Source: Centrapalus pauciflorus (lineage: Eukaryota > Streptophyta > Magnoliopsida > Asterales > Asteraceae). From it: 64,000 bases of DNA. Positions 11,166 to 25,397 of this stretch are shown piece after piece. The stretch covers positions 146,278 through 210,277 of the forward strand of contig JAANYP010002858.1 of the NCBI GenBank assembly GCA_020465985.1. The letters are read 5' to 3'. Made by a program: the position numbers and the translations under genes. Every line of letters begins with the position of its first letter. The first letter of the stretch is position 1. Under the pieces are notes generated by a model. The model saw nothing but the letters and a program-made list of their open reading frames with translations, had not been told where the DNA came from and searched no databases.

Positions 11166-11291
11166 GAAATGGATTTGGTTCGCGGCTTAACAAAAGAAAA
11201 GGATCATTCGCTTCTCCTATTAGTGCTACCTGCTTCTGGGAAATCTACATTGCTTTTGGCTCTTGCACACAAACTTCATTCTAGCTTAAAG
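11166..11291 (+). pseudogene. ABC transporter (ABCG/PDR-type) exon remnant
   Basis: A 126-bp exon-like stretch between a CTCCAG acceptor and an AAG/GTAATT donor. It encodes MDLVRGLTKEKDHSLLLLV followed by LPASGKSTLLLALAHKLHSS. The GxxxSGKSTLLLALAxKL pattern is the Walker A region of plant PDR/ABCG transporters, where GPPxSGKTTLLLALAGKL is usual and, as far as I recall, an intron follows the next LK. ABCG proteins export metabolites and xenobiotics across the plasma membrane. The first Walker Gly is replaced by Leu and no downstream exon (ABC signature, membrane domain) was found. I treat it as a solitary degenerate exon; the family assignment is moderately sure. Confidence 0.5.
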
Positions 11292-12655
11292 GTAATTATG
11301 TCAAAAATTCAATTTTATTTTTTTCAATCTGTGTTTTCAGCATAAATGCAAGAGTTGGCATCAGGAAGGTTTACCACTCTCACTTGGAGGCTTGCCATTT
11401 TAAATGGAGAACTTAGTGAGTTTTTATAAGTAGGTTCAGAAACGAAACACAAAAACACAATTCACAGGTAGCCTGAAATTATATGTGGATATTATTGATC
11501 CATGGTAATGAGATGAATTTTTTTTTTTGCCTCCATTGTTTTTCTAGGAAGTTAAAGCTCCAAAATTTCCACAAGTCCATATCTCATTTGCAAGCTTGCA
11601 CATGGTAGACTTATCAAAGCCACTAATATCCAGCAAATTGGTACAGATATCAAGTTCTTCAACCTATTATAAAAAACATTATGCTTTTGGTGCATATTAG
11701 ATCACACGTCAAAAGAAAAAATATAGAATATATAAATCAAAATATAATATCATCTCGGTGCATTTAAGCAATCTTGGTCTCTGCCAAATGGCAAATGCAG
11801 AACATGTAAATTGTGTTGAAACTTTTGAAATGACATCTAGTTTGACAATTCGTCCTAATTTTCAGGTGGAATGATATTAGAAGAACCACTTTTGAACATT
11901 TTCCTTTGTATATCCATAAATGAAAAATTACTACTGTCCTTCATGATCTGATACCAACAAAAAAAAAAGCAGCAATGCAGTAAAACAATGTTGGCTAACT
12001 TTGATCTCGGCCCCTTTATCATTCGTGGGAAATCATGTTTACATCTTAAATGTTAAAGATATGTAAAATGATCAAGTTACAATAGGTTGTAGAAAAAAAA
12101 AAGTGATTAATAATAATATTATTAAAAATATAAGTATTATTATTACCTTGAAAATAAAAATGAATAGAAAAACAAACTGAAATCATCAAAGAGATAAATA
12201 ATACCGTTGGATCCGGTCTTAAGGATCCACAATAGACTTTCTGGGTCAGTGATATTGGCATAACTTCATCCTGCAAAAAATCACAAGGACATGCCCATGA
12301 CATTAATCAGGTCTTCACTCTTCAAGTGATAAGAATTCCACACTATAAAACTAACATATAACAAACTAAAGTAATCACAATCTCTGGTCTTTTGAGAAAC
12401 ACATTAAGGGTGTGTTTGATTGTACCTATGTAGCAGTGACGTGGTCATCTTCAACATAAATGTAACGGTACAGCAATAGACAGAACGTGAAAAAGATTGT
12501 TATACCGATAAGGCTTCAAGTAGCAGAAGTCTTAGAGTACTTTTGATTCTTTTAGTTAGAGAGTAGAACAATGCATACTAAATGAAAATTGCTCAAAATA
12601 AATAGTCTAAGAAACCTAAAACAAAACAATGCATAAAGAGTTTAATTTTCATCCT
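11292..12655. other. AT-rich DNA, no gene recognised
   Basis: No continuous frame or repeat. A TTTCTAG acceptor-like site near 11544-11550 precedes a short open stretch that I do not recognise. A GGGTGTGTTTGATTG motif near 12409 resembles a sequence often found at MITE ends, but no partner end was seen. Confidence 0.45.
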
Positions 12656-12828
12656 CACCCTTTTGTGTGTCTTCCTTGTCCTCGTCATGTGTGTCTTCTT
12701 CATCGCCCTCGCCTATGTATCCCTAGCTCTCTTCCTTGTCTTCCTCAACATTGTCCTCCGATTCATCAAGATATGAAAAACCCTGTCTTTGCTTACGACA
12801 AAACTTTGTTTGTACTTTGGCGTTTTAT
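12656..12828 (-). pseudogene. Acidic low-complexity coding remnant
   Basis: On the minus strand one frame reads about 55 codons of strongly acidic sequence, with YLDESEDNVEEDKEES before an in-frame TAG (near 12726) and GEGDEEDTHDEDKEDTQKG after it. Such Asp/Glu-rich tracts occur in many nuclear proteins and no family can be named. The bias is clearly protein-like but the stop and the lack of neighbouring exons suggest a broken fragment. Confidence 0.3.
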
Positions 12829-12906
12829 ATGTGTCATTGACACATATTCCTGAATTTAATAAGTAGTTTAGTTATATAGATTATACAAATATTTCAAAAT
12901 ACTACT

Positions 12907-14787
<1,881 letters not shown>

Positions 14788-15337
14788 TAGGCATGGTAAT
14801 GGGGTGGGGCTGGGATCTCAGTTTTCATCTCCATCCCCGCTTCTTAACCCTCTTCCCCATCCCTGGCCCCATCCCCGTCGGGGAATAAGTTTCTATCCCC
14901 ATCCTCGTCCCAATCGGGGATCGGGGATCCCCATCGGGGAATCAGGTTTCTCAAGTTACTAAAAGGTTATTAAGTTTAAACTATAAATGGTAGTTTAGTA
15001 GAAAAATATATGTAAATAAAGTTTAAAACAAATCAATTCAAACGTATTTGAGTTATTGACATATATAATTTATAATTTATAATTTATAATTTATAATTTA
15101 TAATATAACTAAAACAAAGAAATGTAAATAAAAGATTTATAAAACGAATAAAATGAAAAAAAAAACAATAGTATTAAACTATAGAAAAGTTATATAAAAT
15201 GATATTTAATATATTATATAAATTGTAACGAATAATTTACATTGTAAAGTTAATATATATAATAATCTATATTAAAACATAATGTATAACCGGGGTCGGG
15301 GTCGGGGATTAAAGTGTCTCTCATCCCCGTCCCATCC

Positions 15338-15640
15338 TGTTAGAATCAATATTAGTTGACGAATTTAATATGTCTAGGGTTTGTTTTGTAATTAATGCAT
15401 AGTTGACATTTGTATATAAATAGTATATTTCTGTTTGTTAGTGGAATGAAATTAGACATTGTAATTGCACGGATCTGACAATCTGAATTGCACGGAATTT
15501 CATAGAAAATTAGGGCTACAGTCGTATTCATTCATATTCTCTGTAATCCGCATTTGGTGCGATTAATCATTCGGTTAGTATTCTGAATTTGTTCTTAATT
15601 GTTTGTGTTGATTGTTTGATTGATTAATTATGAACTCACA
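15338..15640 (+). repeat. 5' LTR of Sirevirus 1
   Basis: TGTTAG...CTCACA, 303 bp, with a TATA box (TATATAAATAG) near 15413. Repeated almost identically at 26051-26353 and, more diverged, at 42355-42656. Confidence 0.95.
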
Positions 15641-15642
15641 AT

Positions 15643-15654
15643 TGGTATCAGAGC
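15643..15654 (+). promoter_or_regulatory. Primer binding site (initiator tRNA-Met)
   Basis: TGGTATCAGAGC, two bases after the LTR end, the standard copia primer site. Repeated at 26356-26367. Confidence 0.95.
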
Positions 15655-16049
15655 ACAGAAATGGATTAAATTGGTTGATTTTGAAATTATTTTTCACTGT
15701 TTCATCGAAAATATTGAAACTTTGAAAAACCCTTAGGGTTTTTGATTCTGTGTGAGATTGATTGTGTAAATTGGATTGAAGATCAAGGTTTGAAAAACGA
15801 ACAGATTGAATATAATTTCAATTTGTAATTCAAAACACACAAAAAGATTGATTGATTTCTCGGATTTTTTGAAATACGGATGTTCTTCACTGTTCTTGAT
15901 AAAAACAGGGTGTTTAATCTGAAAATAACCAAAGTGCTTTCATAAAAAGTGTTTGTTATTGAAAAACACATCTTCGATTTCAATTTGGGGTCATTTTATG
16001 CAAATTCATTGAATACATTGGAATCTAGACTTGAATTTTATAAAAAATC

Positions 16050-16780
16050 ATAAAACTCAAATGAAGCTGAAATTCATGAATTAATCGAGTTGAATGATTC
16101 TTTAATGGAGTTGGAAAATTAGTATATTCGAGTTTTAAGAAGTTTTAATCGAGTTGAAAAGGTATTATATTCGAATTGAAAAGTTGTTTTTGTCAAGTTG
16201 AACCTTGTTCCAATCGAGTTGGACAAAATTCCAATCGACTTGGAAGGCAGTTTCAATCGAGTTGATAACTAGCTTCATTCCAGTTGAAATTGGTTCATAT
16301 CGAGTTGAAGTAAACATTAATTCGAATTTGTCTAATCATAAGTTGATTTTCAAAAACCCATTCGAGCTTGATTAAAACATCATTCGAGTTTGATTAAACA
16401 TCAGTCAAGTGAAATTTAACTTGATTCGAGTTTTGATCTCAATTAATTCGAGTTTAATCAATCATAAGTCTAATTCATTCGAGTTTCTTGACACTTATTC
16501 GAGTTTGTTAACTATTCATTCGAGTTTTACTGAAGTGTCATTCGAGTTTCATCAACTCTGCATTCGAGTTTCATTAACTAATCCTTTGATTGATTCCTTC
16601 CAGATTCGAGTTTCATTCTTTTCAATTCGAGTTGATTCAATTCATTGATCGAGTTTTACCACTCTTTGTTTGAGTTTGATCCCATTCATATTGAGTTTCA
16701 CTCCATTTTCATTCGAATTTGATCAACTTATCATCAAGTTTGATCAATTTTTCAATTTCAATCAATATCCATTTAAAAGG
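16050..16780 (+). repeat. ATTCGAGTT motif array in the gag leader
   Basis: About twenty copies of (A/T)TCGAGTT or TTCGAG, spaced about 20-40 bp, fill the leader between primer site and gag. Spacer sequences are not repeated, so this is a motif array and not a tandem duplication. The copy at 26760-27470 is part of the large duplication. A similar array lies in the env leader at 37600-38340. Confidence 0.85.
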
Positions 16781-16809
16781 TCTTGGAAGATTCATTTTAA
16801 TAAGTCAAA

Positions 16810-17100
16810 ATGTCAAAAGATACAATAGCCATGGGGTCAGAAACCAACATCCAATTCTATACAGAGGTGAATACGTTCAACGAAGGGAAAGATTCCTAAA
16901 ATTCATCAGTTTCCATAACCTGTCTGAAGAAATTCTGAAATCACTAAACGAGGGACCGGCTGTTTTTCTTGAAACCATACCCGCAGTACCAACCGGCAAT
17001 CCTCCTATCCCGGAAAGAACAGTTGAGGTCACAAACCTTACTGAAGCACAAAAACGAAGAAAACTGGGAGACAAGAGTGCTAGAAAGCTCTTGCTGATAT
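16810..17100 (+). pseudogene. Sirevirus 1 gag, N-terminal fragment
   Basis: Starts at ATG 16810 with MSKDTIAMGSETN, then shifts frame within the first 20 codons. The continuing frame reads LYRGEYVQRRERFLKFIS and LTEAQKRRKLGDKSARKLLL. It corresponds to the first 97 or so residues of the intact Gag at 61002-59200. Coding stops at 17100 where chromovirus 2 is inserted; gag resumes at 30205. GATAT at 17096-17100 is the target duplication. Confidence 0.9.
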
Positions 17101-18609
17101 TGTAACATCCGGCATTGAACCAGGTTAGCAACAACGACCTAATTAGTATTTAATGGCCAATTATAACCTAATCAGTGGTCATTAGAAATTAACCAAAGTG
17201 ATTAACAAGGTTCATGAAGAAATTCAACTCAATTAGAATCAAATTCATTGGTGCGATGAATCGGGAAATTAATTAATCCGATCGATTTACGATATGAGGG
17301 ATTAATTCAACTAAGTACATAATTAAATTATGATTAGTAACACTAATCAAACACTAATACAATTACTTAACATTAATTATGCAAGACTAAAACAATTCAT
17401 TAAAACAATGCATCCATAAGTATTTATGAAATTACAAGAAAAGGGAAATACAAGAATACATTTCTAAATACATCTATACAAAAAAAAAATATAAATACAT
17501 GTATAATACATGTATGGCTGGCCTATAGGCCATGTGTGTATTAGAAGTTGACTATTATTTTTTTAATATTACTTTAAACACAATCATTTTGTCTAAAAGT
17601 GCACTCTACCTTTTCATCCATGCCTTTCATCATTTGAAAGACCAAACACTTTGCCTATAAATAAGACCTCATTTCTCACCTCTTTTCCACACTTCAAACA
17701 ACAAAAACCTCTCCTTTTCTTCTCTCAAAACCGGATTTATACACTCACACATCACAAACTTGTGCATTCAAGTGTTTTTCAAGAAAATCAAGTGTTTTGG
17801 TGCATATCTTGCAGGGATTTCAACTTCTACTCAAAATCATATTCTAAATACTTCAGAGTAAGTAAATACTAACTTATTTCATCATACATTTATGTTTATA
17901 TAAGTCTTGCATAATATATATAATCACCAACAACAACAAGTTTCATAAAAACTCAAGTTTATAAGTTTCTAGTTTTTATTTTTAAGTTGTTTCTTTAAAT
18001 GTGCATATGAATATATGAACACATTATAAACATGTTAATATTATGAAAACATGTGTTATATATGTGTTATATAACTTTTACAACTTTTATACAAGTAGTC
18101 TTTGAATAAACAACAAGAATCATAAGTTGTTTCAAGTTTATAAAACTGCGGATTTTCGGCAGAAATTTATATCGACTTTGAAAAAAATCATAACTAATTC
18201 GTAACTCAACGAAATGAGTTGATTCTTGTCTCAAAAGTTAGATCTATGTCTTAACTATAGATCTGGAATTTTTCATAATTTATTTTGGAGTTTAAGACCT
18301 CCAGAAATTATTTGGGAAACCGAAAGTTTGACAGCTCAAAAATGGCCAACATAGGGTTTTTAACGAGCTTTTTCACCAACCTAAACATCTCGAAAAATAG
18401 CCGTTATTGATTCTAAAAATCCTTTGTATATAGTAGTTTAATGTCCTAGAAAATCAAAGTCTAAAACATTTTGGAGCTTGGTCAAATACAGCCTCAAAGT
18501 AGGCCGAAAAACCTCCGAAAAAGCTGGAAAATTATATATATATAAACTTGACGTTTTAAGCAAATTTTATTTATAAACTTGTAATGTTGGGTGATTTAAG
18601 ACATAAAAA

Positions 18610-18690
<81 letters not shown>

Positions 18691-19572
18691 TCATATATTG
18701 GAGATATTAAGTCCTTATTATCATTTAGGACCCGTTTAATTTCGCTCGGTGCATCATCCGTCACTTTACGCTAAAAAGCACTTTACGCTAGTTTTTACCA
18801 TCACACGCTCGGTGAGTTCTCATAGCCCCTATTTTCACACTGTTATGTTTTGGGGATGAAATACATGCTTCGTTTTTATATGGACACGGAAATATCTTCA
18901 TTTCTATTATGTATTACACATGTGGTTCCATTAGCCTTGATATCATGAACCGTTAATTGCATTTATTTGTAAGCGTGAATATATTGTGGATAGATCTATT
19001 GGGAGTCATGTCCCCCACTCGGGTTAGTCGGGTTGGCTAACAGCGGGTGCATATATATTCAACACACGGTATTACGTATGGGAATACTGCACAGGGCAAA
19101 CTCATTTTAAATTAAGCTTCGGTTGCATGATGGTTTATATGTAATACATAACAAGGAGTTTATGATTTTATAAATTCAATCTCTATTATTGTTGTCCATA
19201 CAAGTCAGATTTACGTGTAAACCTATGAGCTCACCAACAATTTTTGTTGACGTATTTTAGCGTGTATTTTCAGGAAATTAAGGCAAGTATGCCTTCGGAC
19301 GTATTTTCTTTCAAGCTTCCGCATCCATGGAGTCGCATGCATATTCAAATTAACGGAGATTTAGCTGCATTATTTTGGATATATTAATTATGTAATTAAA
19401 TCTCTGTATTTTGCGAACTCCGTTACTCATATCAGACTATGTAAAACATTGCTATGCTTTAAAGCTTTAACGATGTATTTTAAAAACGTCCATATAGTGG
19501 TCGTTCATTATGATTATGGTTATGCTTCCGCGACGTCACGCTTCATTGCCAACCGGGGTAAGGGGTGTGACA
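17101..19572 (+). repeat. 5' LTR of chromovirus 2
   Basis: 2472 bp, TGTAACATCC...GTGTGACA. A CCTATAAATAAG TATA box lies near 17654, upstream of a C/T-rich start region. It includes an (AT)n tract at 18612-18688 that is about 77 bp here but much shorter in the two sister LTRs. Confidence 0.95.
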
Positions 19573-19574
19573 GA

Positions 19575-19587
19575 TTGGTATCAGAGC
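19575..19587 (+). promoter_or_regulatory. Primer binding site of chromovirus 2
   Basis: TTGGTATCAGAGC two bases after the LTR, complementary to initiator tRNA-Met. Confidence 0.92.
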
Positions 19588-22500
19588 CATAGTTATAGTG
19601 AACTAGGTTGCATTAGTACCTAGACTATAACTGTTACAAAAACTAAACTTTCTTCAAGAACTGTGAACACATATATGGACCCTGATGACAATAACATGTC
19701 GAAATTCACCCCTAGGGAAAGGGTGTGACTAGCACAACGGGAGTCTATCCCGGTACCTGCCCATCAGCCAAGCCCGCCGCAGTAGTAACGGGCAAGCATA
19801 GGATAGTGGGGATGGATGCCTCACACTCTCCAAGAGTGGAGAAACGAGGAGGGGATCCAAATCCAGTTTGAAGTCAGAACACCATCTTCCTCTCAAGTGC
19901 CGACACTTACCTAGAAACCTATGTAACAAACGATGCCCCTGTTGGTGGCAAGGGCCGCCAGACACGACCTCCAATTTTGACAAAATCCACCAAGAGGTCG
20001 GTGAGATCTTTGCAAGGATTAAGCAAGAGGCAATGCAAACCACCAATAAACCTTAGGCCAACCAGAATACCCAGGCTATTTAACAAGACGGAATCGACGA
20101 ATTGTGATAGCACCTAGCGGAGCACAAAGCCCACACTACAGAACTAATCCAACGACTTAACGCTCTGGAGTACGAGGAAACCCCGGAGGCATCTCTTTAT
20201 AGTATTTCTCTAGGCTTTACTATCATCTAATATATCTTAGGGTAAATGAGGCTTAAGGATTTATCAGAAAATTCTGACCATATCATATACAAAGATTAAG
20301 TATCCAGAACTTTTATGAGGAATTAAGTTTTAACTACAACTCTGCGTAGGAAAAGATAAAGCTGTGACTATCTGCCTAAGAAATTTCAAACCCGTAGACT
20401 TATCCTCTTACCCCATTAGATACCACTTATGAATTTCTACTATTTGATACTGGTGCTGATAGGAGCTTTATATCCACTAAGTTCACTAAGCAGATAAATT
20501 CCATTAAGTGCTACTTATGCTATTGAGGTTGATGACAGTGAGACGCTTAAGACAAATAATATAAGTCGAGGATGCTCCTTAGAATTAGTAGGCCGACTCT
20601 TTGAAACAGACATGATACCCATCAAACTGGGAAGTGTTTACGTGGTCATAGGCATGGATTGGCTATCGAAAATCGTGTGGAAATAGTATGCAACAAGAAC
20701 ATAGTTCATATACCTTTAGCCAATAAGAAGGTCCTTACTGTCCAACGCAAAGCAAGAAATACCAAAGTAAGCATCATCTCTAGCATTAGGACCCTGAAGT
20801 GTTGATAGAGAGGGAGCCAAAGGGAAAGCGGCTCGAAAATATTCTTATTATTTATGGTTACCCCAAAGTTTTTCCAGAACACTTACCTGAACTCCCAACA
20901 TCGAGGCAAGTCAAATTCAAAAACAGGCCTAGTATCAGGTGCGGTACCAGTGGCTCGAGCACCATGCCGATTAGCCCCATCAATATAGTAAGAATCGTCC
21001 AACCAACTGTAGGAGCTCTTAGATAAAGGGCCTATCAAAACGAGTTCCTCGCTTTGGAGGAGCTCCAGTTTTGTTCATAAAGGAGAAGGATGGAACTTTC
21101 GGGATGTGCATCAATTACCGAGATATTAAATAAGCTAAAAGAACCAATACCCACTTCCAAGGATCAATGACTTGTTTGACAAAACTCCAAGAATTAAGCT
21201 TCTATTCGAAGATTGACCTAAGGTCTGGTTATCATCAGGTTAGAGTTCACAAGAAAGATATTCCAAAGACAGCTTTCAGATTCCGTTTCGGTCATCATAA
21301 ATTCCTATTAATGCCGTTTCGATTAACCAGTGTCCCCAACGGTACTCATGGACCTCATCGGGTGTGCAAACCTTATTTAGACAAATTCGTGATTGTATTC
21401 ATGAATGACAATTAATCTACTCACGAAACGAGAAGGAGCACGAGCAACATTTAAGACTGATTCTGGAATTATCGTAGAAAGAACAACTATATGCTAAGCT
21501 TTCTAAATTTGACTTTTGGTTAGGAGAGGTGAAATCCCTCGGTCACGTGAACAATAGTAAAGGAATCCAAGTCGACCCCGCAAAGATCGAGGCTATCAGG
21601 AATTGGTCAACTCTTAGAACCCCCATAGAGATACGACAGTCCTTAAGACTTGCCACTTATTATAAGCAATTTTCTCAAAGATCACCAGAACTCTAACAAA
21701 ACTGACCCGAAAAGACATTAAGAATGATTGGAGCAAGGATCAGGAGATATCATTTCAGTTATTAAAGCACAAACTGTGCAGCGCGCCTATTTTGTCCATA
21801 CCTAAGAGGAACGAGAAATTTATAGATTACTATAACACTTCACACAATGGGCTGATGTAGAAAGATAAGGTCATAGCTTATACTTCATGAAAACTTAAGG
21901 TTCACAAGGTGAATTACACAACGCATGATCTAGATCTTGGAACAGTAGTCTTTACCCTTAAGACTTGAAGACATTAGTTGTACGGTAAGAAGTGTATTAC
22001 ACTCACGGACCCTAAGAGCCTCCAACACATCTTGAACCAGAAAGAGTCAAATATTAGGTAACATCGTTGATAGAGCTAATAAGTGGTTGCAACAGTGAGA
22101 TTCGTTATCACCTGAGGAAAACTAATGTGGTTGCAGACGCTCATAGCCGAAAGAAATGAGTTAAGCCGTTAAGAGTACCAGCCATAGTTATAACCACTCA
22201 ACCAAACCCTCCTTTCTTAGTTCATGAAGTTATTAAGGAGGAAAATATGAAAAATAAAGCCCTGCACAGAATGGATAAATAGTTTGGAATAAGGGTTAAT
22301 GGAAATCAATACTTCACGAATAGAGTCTGGTTACCCTGTTTTTGATAGAGTAAGAAAACTGGTTAAAGATGACGGACACAAATCAAGATATGTCGTTCAC
22401 CCCGGATCTGATAAAACGTATCATAGGGAACTATACAGGTGGCCTATCATGAAGGATGACATTGCCACATACGTCAAAAAATTTCTAACATGCTCCAAAG

Positions 22501-23540
22501 TTAAGAACAACATCAGAAACCATTTGACTAATATTCGACCACCTAACAACATCCGCGCATTCCTACCAATCAAGAAGAACATCAGGATAAATAAGCTAGT
22601 CCAAACGTACCTCAAGGAAGTCGTCTCCGGACACGGAGTGCCTATTATAATCATTTTTGATATGGATAGCAGATCTACAGCTAAGCTTTTGGCAATTATT
22701 ATAGCAAACTGTGGATACAAACCTGGACATGAGTACCACATATCACTCTCAGACCAATGGTCAGAATAATAGAACGATCCAAACCCTAGAACATACATTA
22801 AGAGCCTGTGTAATGGATACTCCTTTGCCTTAGTGGAATTATCGTACTACAATAGCTATCACTCAAGTATTAAAGCTGCTCCGTTTGAAGCCCTCTACGG
22901 GCAAAAGTGTCGATCACCGATTTATTGGGAAGAAGTGGGAAATGGCCAAATCACTGGCGTTAAGATCATTCACGAAACAACCGAAAGGATAGTACAGATA
23001 CGAAACTGACTAAAAGTTGCCTGCGATTGTAAGAAAGTTATGCAGATGAAAATAGAAAATCCCTTGAGTTCTAATTAGGAGAACGAGTACTGATGAGAGT
23101 CTCGCCATGGAAGGGCGTGATACGATTTGGGAAATAAGTATAATTAAACCCTCGATACATTGGCAATGCAAAGTCTTAAAGGGAATTGAACTCGTAGCTT
23201 ATCGTTTAAAGTTACCACCAGAGCTTAGCATCATGCACAATACCTTCCATGTATCGAATAAGAAGAAGTGTTTGTTAGAGGAGACACTTGTTACCCCTTG
23301 GAAGAGATCCAGCTAAATGATAAACTTCGCTTCATCAAAGAGCCGGTTGAAATCATGGACCGTCAGGTCAAAGGATTGAAGCACAGTTGTATACCCATCC
23401 TCATTAGATGGAAATTCTAGACATGGACCACAATTCACTTAGGCATGCAAAGGCTAGTTTAAGTAAAGATACTCTCATCTACTCTTAAGTAACAATACCC
23501 CTGAGGAAACAGGATAGAATCTCGGGACGAAACTCCCTTA
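19588..23540 (+). pseudogene. Chromovirus 2 gag-pol, heavily degenerate
   Basis: Plus-strand pol traces in all three frames. In order: protease-like FDTGADRSFIST (near 20448-20483); RT with FYSKIDLRSGYHQVRV and FRFGHHKFLLMPFRLT (21190-21335) and VIVFMNDN (near 21392), where the catalytic FIDD is changed to FMND; a GHVNNSKGIQVDPAKIEAI segment (21541-21597); integrase zinc part and WPIMKDDI (22441-22464); VVSGHGVPIIIIF (near 22620-22660); and a C-terminal SIMHNTFHVS segment (near 23230). Stops occur throughout and no frame exceeds about 156 codons. No certain gag could be read. Family placement rests on RT/IN similarity to chromovirus 1. Confidence 0.88.
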
Positions 23541-23552
23541 ACAGGGGGAGAC
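23541..23552 (+). promoter_or_regulatory. Polypurine tract of chromovirus 2
   Basis: ACAGGGGGAGAC directly precedes the 3' LTR. Confidence 0.85.
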
Positions 23553-25397
23553 TATAACATCCGACATTGAACCAGGTTAGCAACAACGACCTAATTAGTA
23601 TTTAATGGCCAATTATAACCTAAACAGTGGTCATTAGAAATTAACCAAAGTGATTAACAAGGTTCATGAAGAAATTCAACTCAATTAGAATCAAATTCAT
23701 CGGTGCGATGAATCGGGAAATTAATTAATCCGATCGATTTACGATATGAGGGATTAATTCAACTAAGTACATAATTAAATTATGATTAGTAACACTAATC
23801 AAACACTAATACAATTACTTAACATTAATTATGCAAGACTAAAACAATTCATTAAAACAATGCATCCATAAGTATTTATGAAATTACAAGAAAAGGAAAA
23901 TACAAGAATACATTTCTAAATACATTTATACACAAAAAAAAAAATATATAAATACATGTATGGCTGGCCTATAGGCCATGTGTGTATTAGAAGTTGACTT
24001 TTATTTTTTTAATATTACTTTAAACACAATCATTTTGTCTAAAAGTACACTCTACCTTTTCATCCATGCCTTTCATCATTTGAAAGACCAAACACTTTGC
24101 CTATAAATAAGACCTCATTTCTCACTTCTTTTCCACACTTCAAACAACAAAAACCTCTCCTTTTCTTCTCTCAAAACCGGATTTATACACTCACACATCA
24201 CAAACTTGTGCATTCAAGTGTTCTTCAAGTGTTCTTCAAGAAAATCAAGTGTTTTGGTGCATATCTTGCAAGGATTTCAACTTCTACTCAAAATCATATT
24301 CTAAATACTTCAAAGTAAGTAAATACTAACTTATTTCATCATACATTTATGTTTATATAAGTCTTGCATAATATATATAATCACCAACAACAACAAGTTT
24401 CATAAAAACTTAAGTTTATAAGTTTCTAGTTTTTATTTTTAAGTTGTTTCTTTAAATGTGCATATGAATATATGAACACATTATAAACATGTTAATATTA
24501 TGAAAACATGTGTTATATATGTGTTATATAACTTTTACAACTTTTATACAAGTAGTCTTTGAATAAACAACAAGAATCATAAGTTGTTTCAAGTTTATAA
24601 AACTGCGGATTTTCGGCAGAAAATTTTATCGACTTTGAAAAAAATCATAACTAATTCGTAACTCAACGAAATGAGTTGATTCTTGTCTCAAAAGTTAGAT
24701 ATATGTCTTAACTATAGATCTAGAATTTTCCATAATTTATTTTGGAGTTTAAGACCTCCAGAAATTATTTGAGAAACCGAAAGTTTGACAGCTCAAAAAT
24801 GGCCAACATAGGGTTTTTAACGAGCTTTTTCACCAACCTAAACATCTCGAAAAATGGCCGTTCTCGATTCTAAAAATCCTTTGTATATAGTAGTTTAATG
24901 TCCTAGAAAATCAAAGTCTAAAACATTTTGGAGCTTGGTCAAAAACAGCCTCAAAGTAGGCCGAAAAACCTCCGAAAAAGCTGGAAAATTATATATAAAT
25001 ATACTTGACGTTTTAAGCAAATTTTATTTATAAACTTGTAATGTTGGGTGATTTAAGACATAAAAATCTATAAATATATATATATATATATATATATCAT
25101 CATATATTGGAGATATTAAGTCCTTATTATCATTTAGGACCCGTTTAATTTCGCTCGGTGCATCATCCGTCACTTTACGCTAAAAAGCACTTTACGCTAG
25201 TTTTTACCATCACACGCTCATTGAGTTCTCATAGCCCCTATTTTCACACTGTTATGTTTTGGGGATGAAATACATGCTTCGTTTTTATATGGACACGGAA
25301 ATATCTTCATTTCTATTATGTATTACACATGTGGTTCCATTAGCCCTGATATCATGAACCGTTAATTGCATTTATTTGTAAGCGTGAATATATTGTG
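23553..25397 (+). repeat. 3' LTR of chromovirus 2, truncated
   Basis: Begins TATAACATCCGA, so the conserved terminal TG has become TA. It matches the 5' LTR up to ATTGTG and then switches to sequence from the hAT flank (AATACTATTATG). It carries an 11-bp repeat (GTTCTTCAAGT twice near 24220-24240) that is absent from the 5' LTR but present in the LTR at 27794. Its (AT)n tract (25074-25098) is short. Confidence 0.92.

Larger units (their letters stand above)
17101..25397 (+). mobile_element. Ty3/gypsy chromovirus 2 (Tekay-like), first copy, 3' LTR truncated
   Basis: 5' LTR 17101-19572, primer site, degenerate gag-pol, polypurine tract and 3' LTR from 23553 that stops at 25397 where the tandem duplication junction falls. 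It is inserted in Sirevirus 1 gag (GATAT at 17096-17100). The matching right-hand end and duplication lie at 30204 and 30205-30209, because the intervening DNA was duplicated later. The LTRs are nearly identical while the coding region is heavily degenerate, which suggests it was mobilised in trans as a defective element. Confidence 0.92.

Noticed and set aside
15783..15983. Minus-strand 66-codon frame, identical at 26496-26696
   Set aside because: It is antisense in the Sirevirus leader and present twice only through the segmental duplication.
17651..17872. A 73-codon frame repeated at 24097 and 28345
   Set aside because: It lies just after the TATA box of the chromovirus 2 LTR and recurs only because the LTR does. 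It has no family resemblance and its C-terminus differs between copies through an indel.
19729..20113. Antisense frames over the chromovirus 2 gag region
   Set aside because: Shadow frames of degenerate gag/leader sequence with no recognisable domain.
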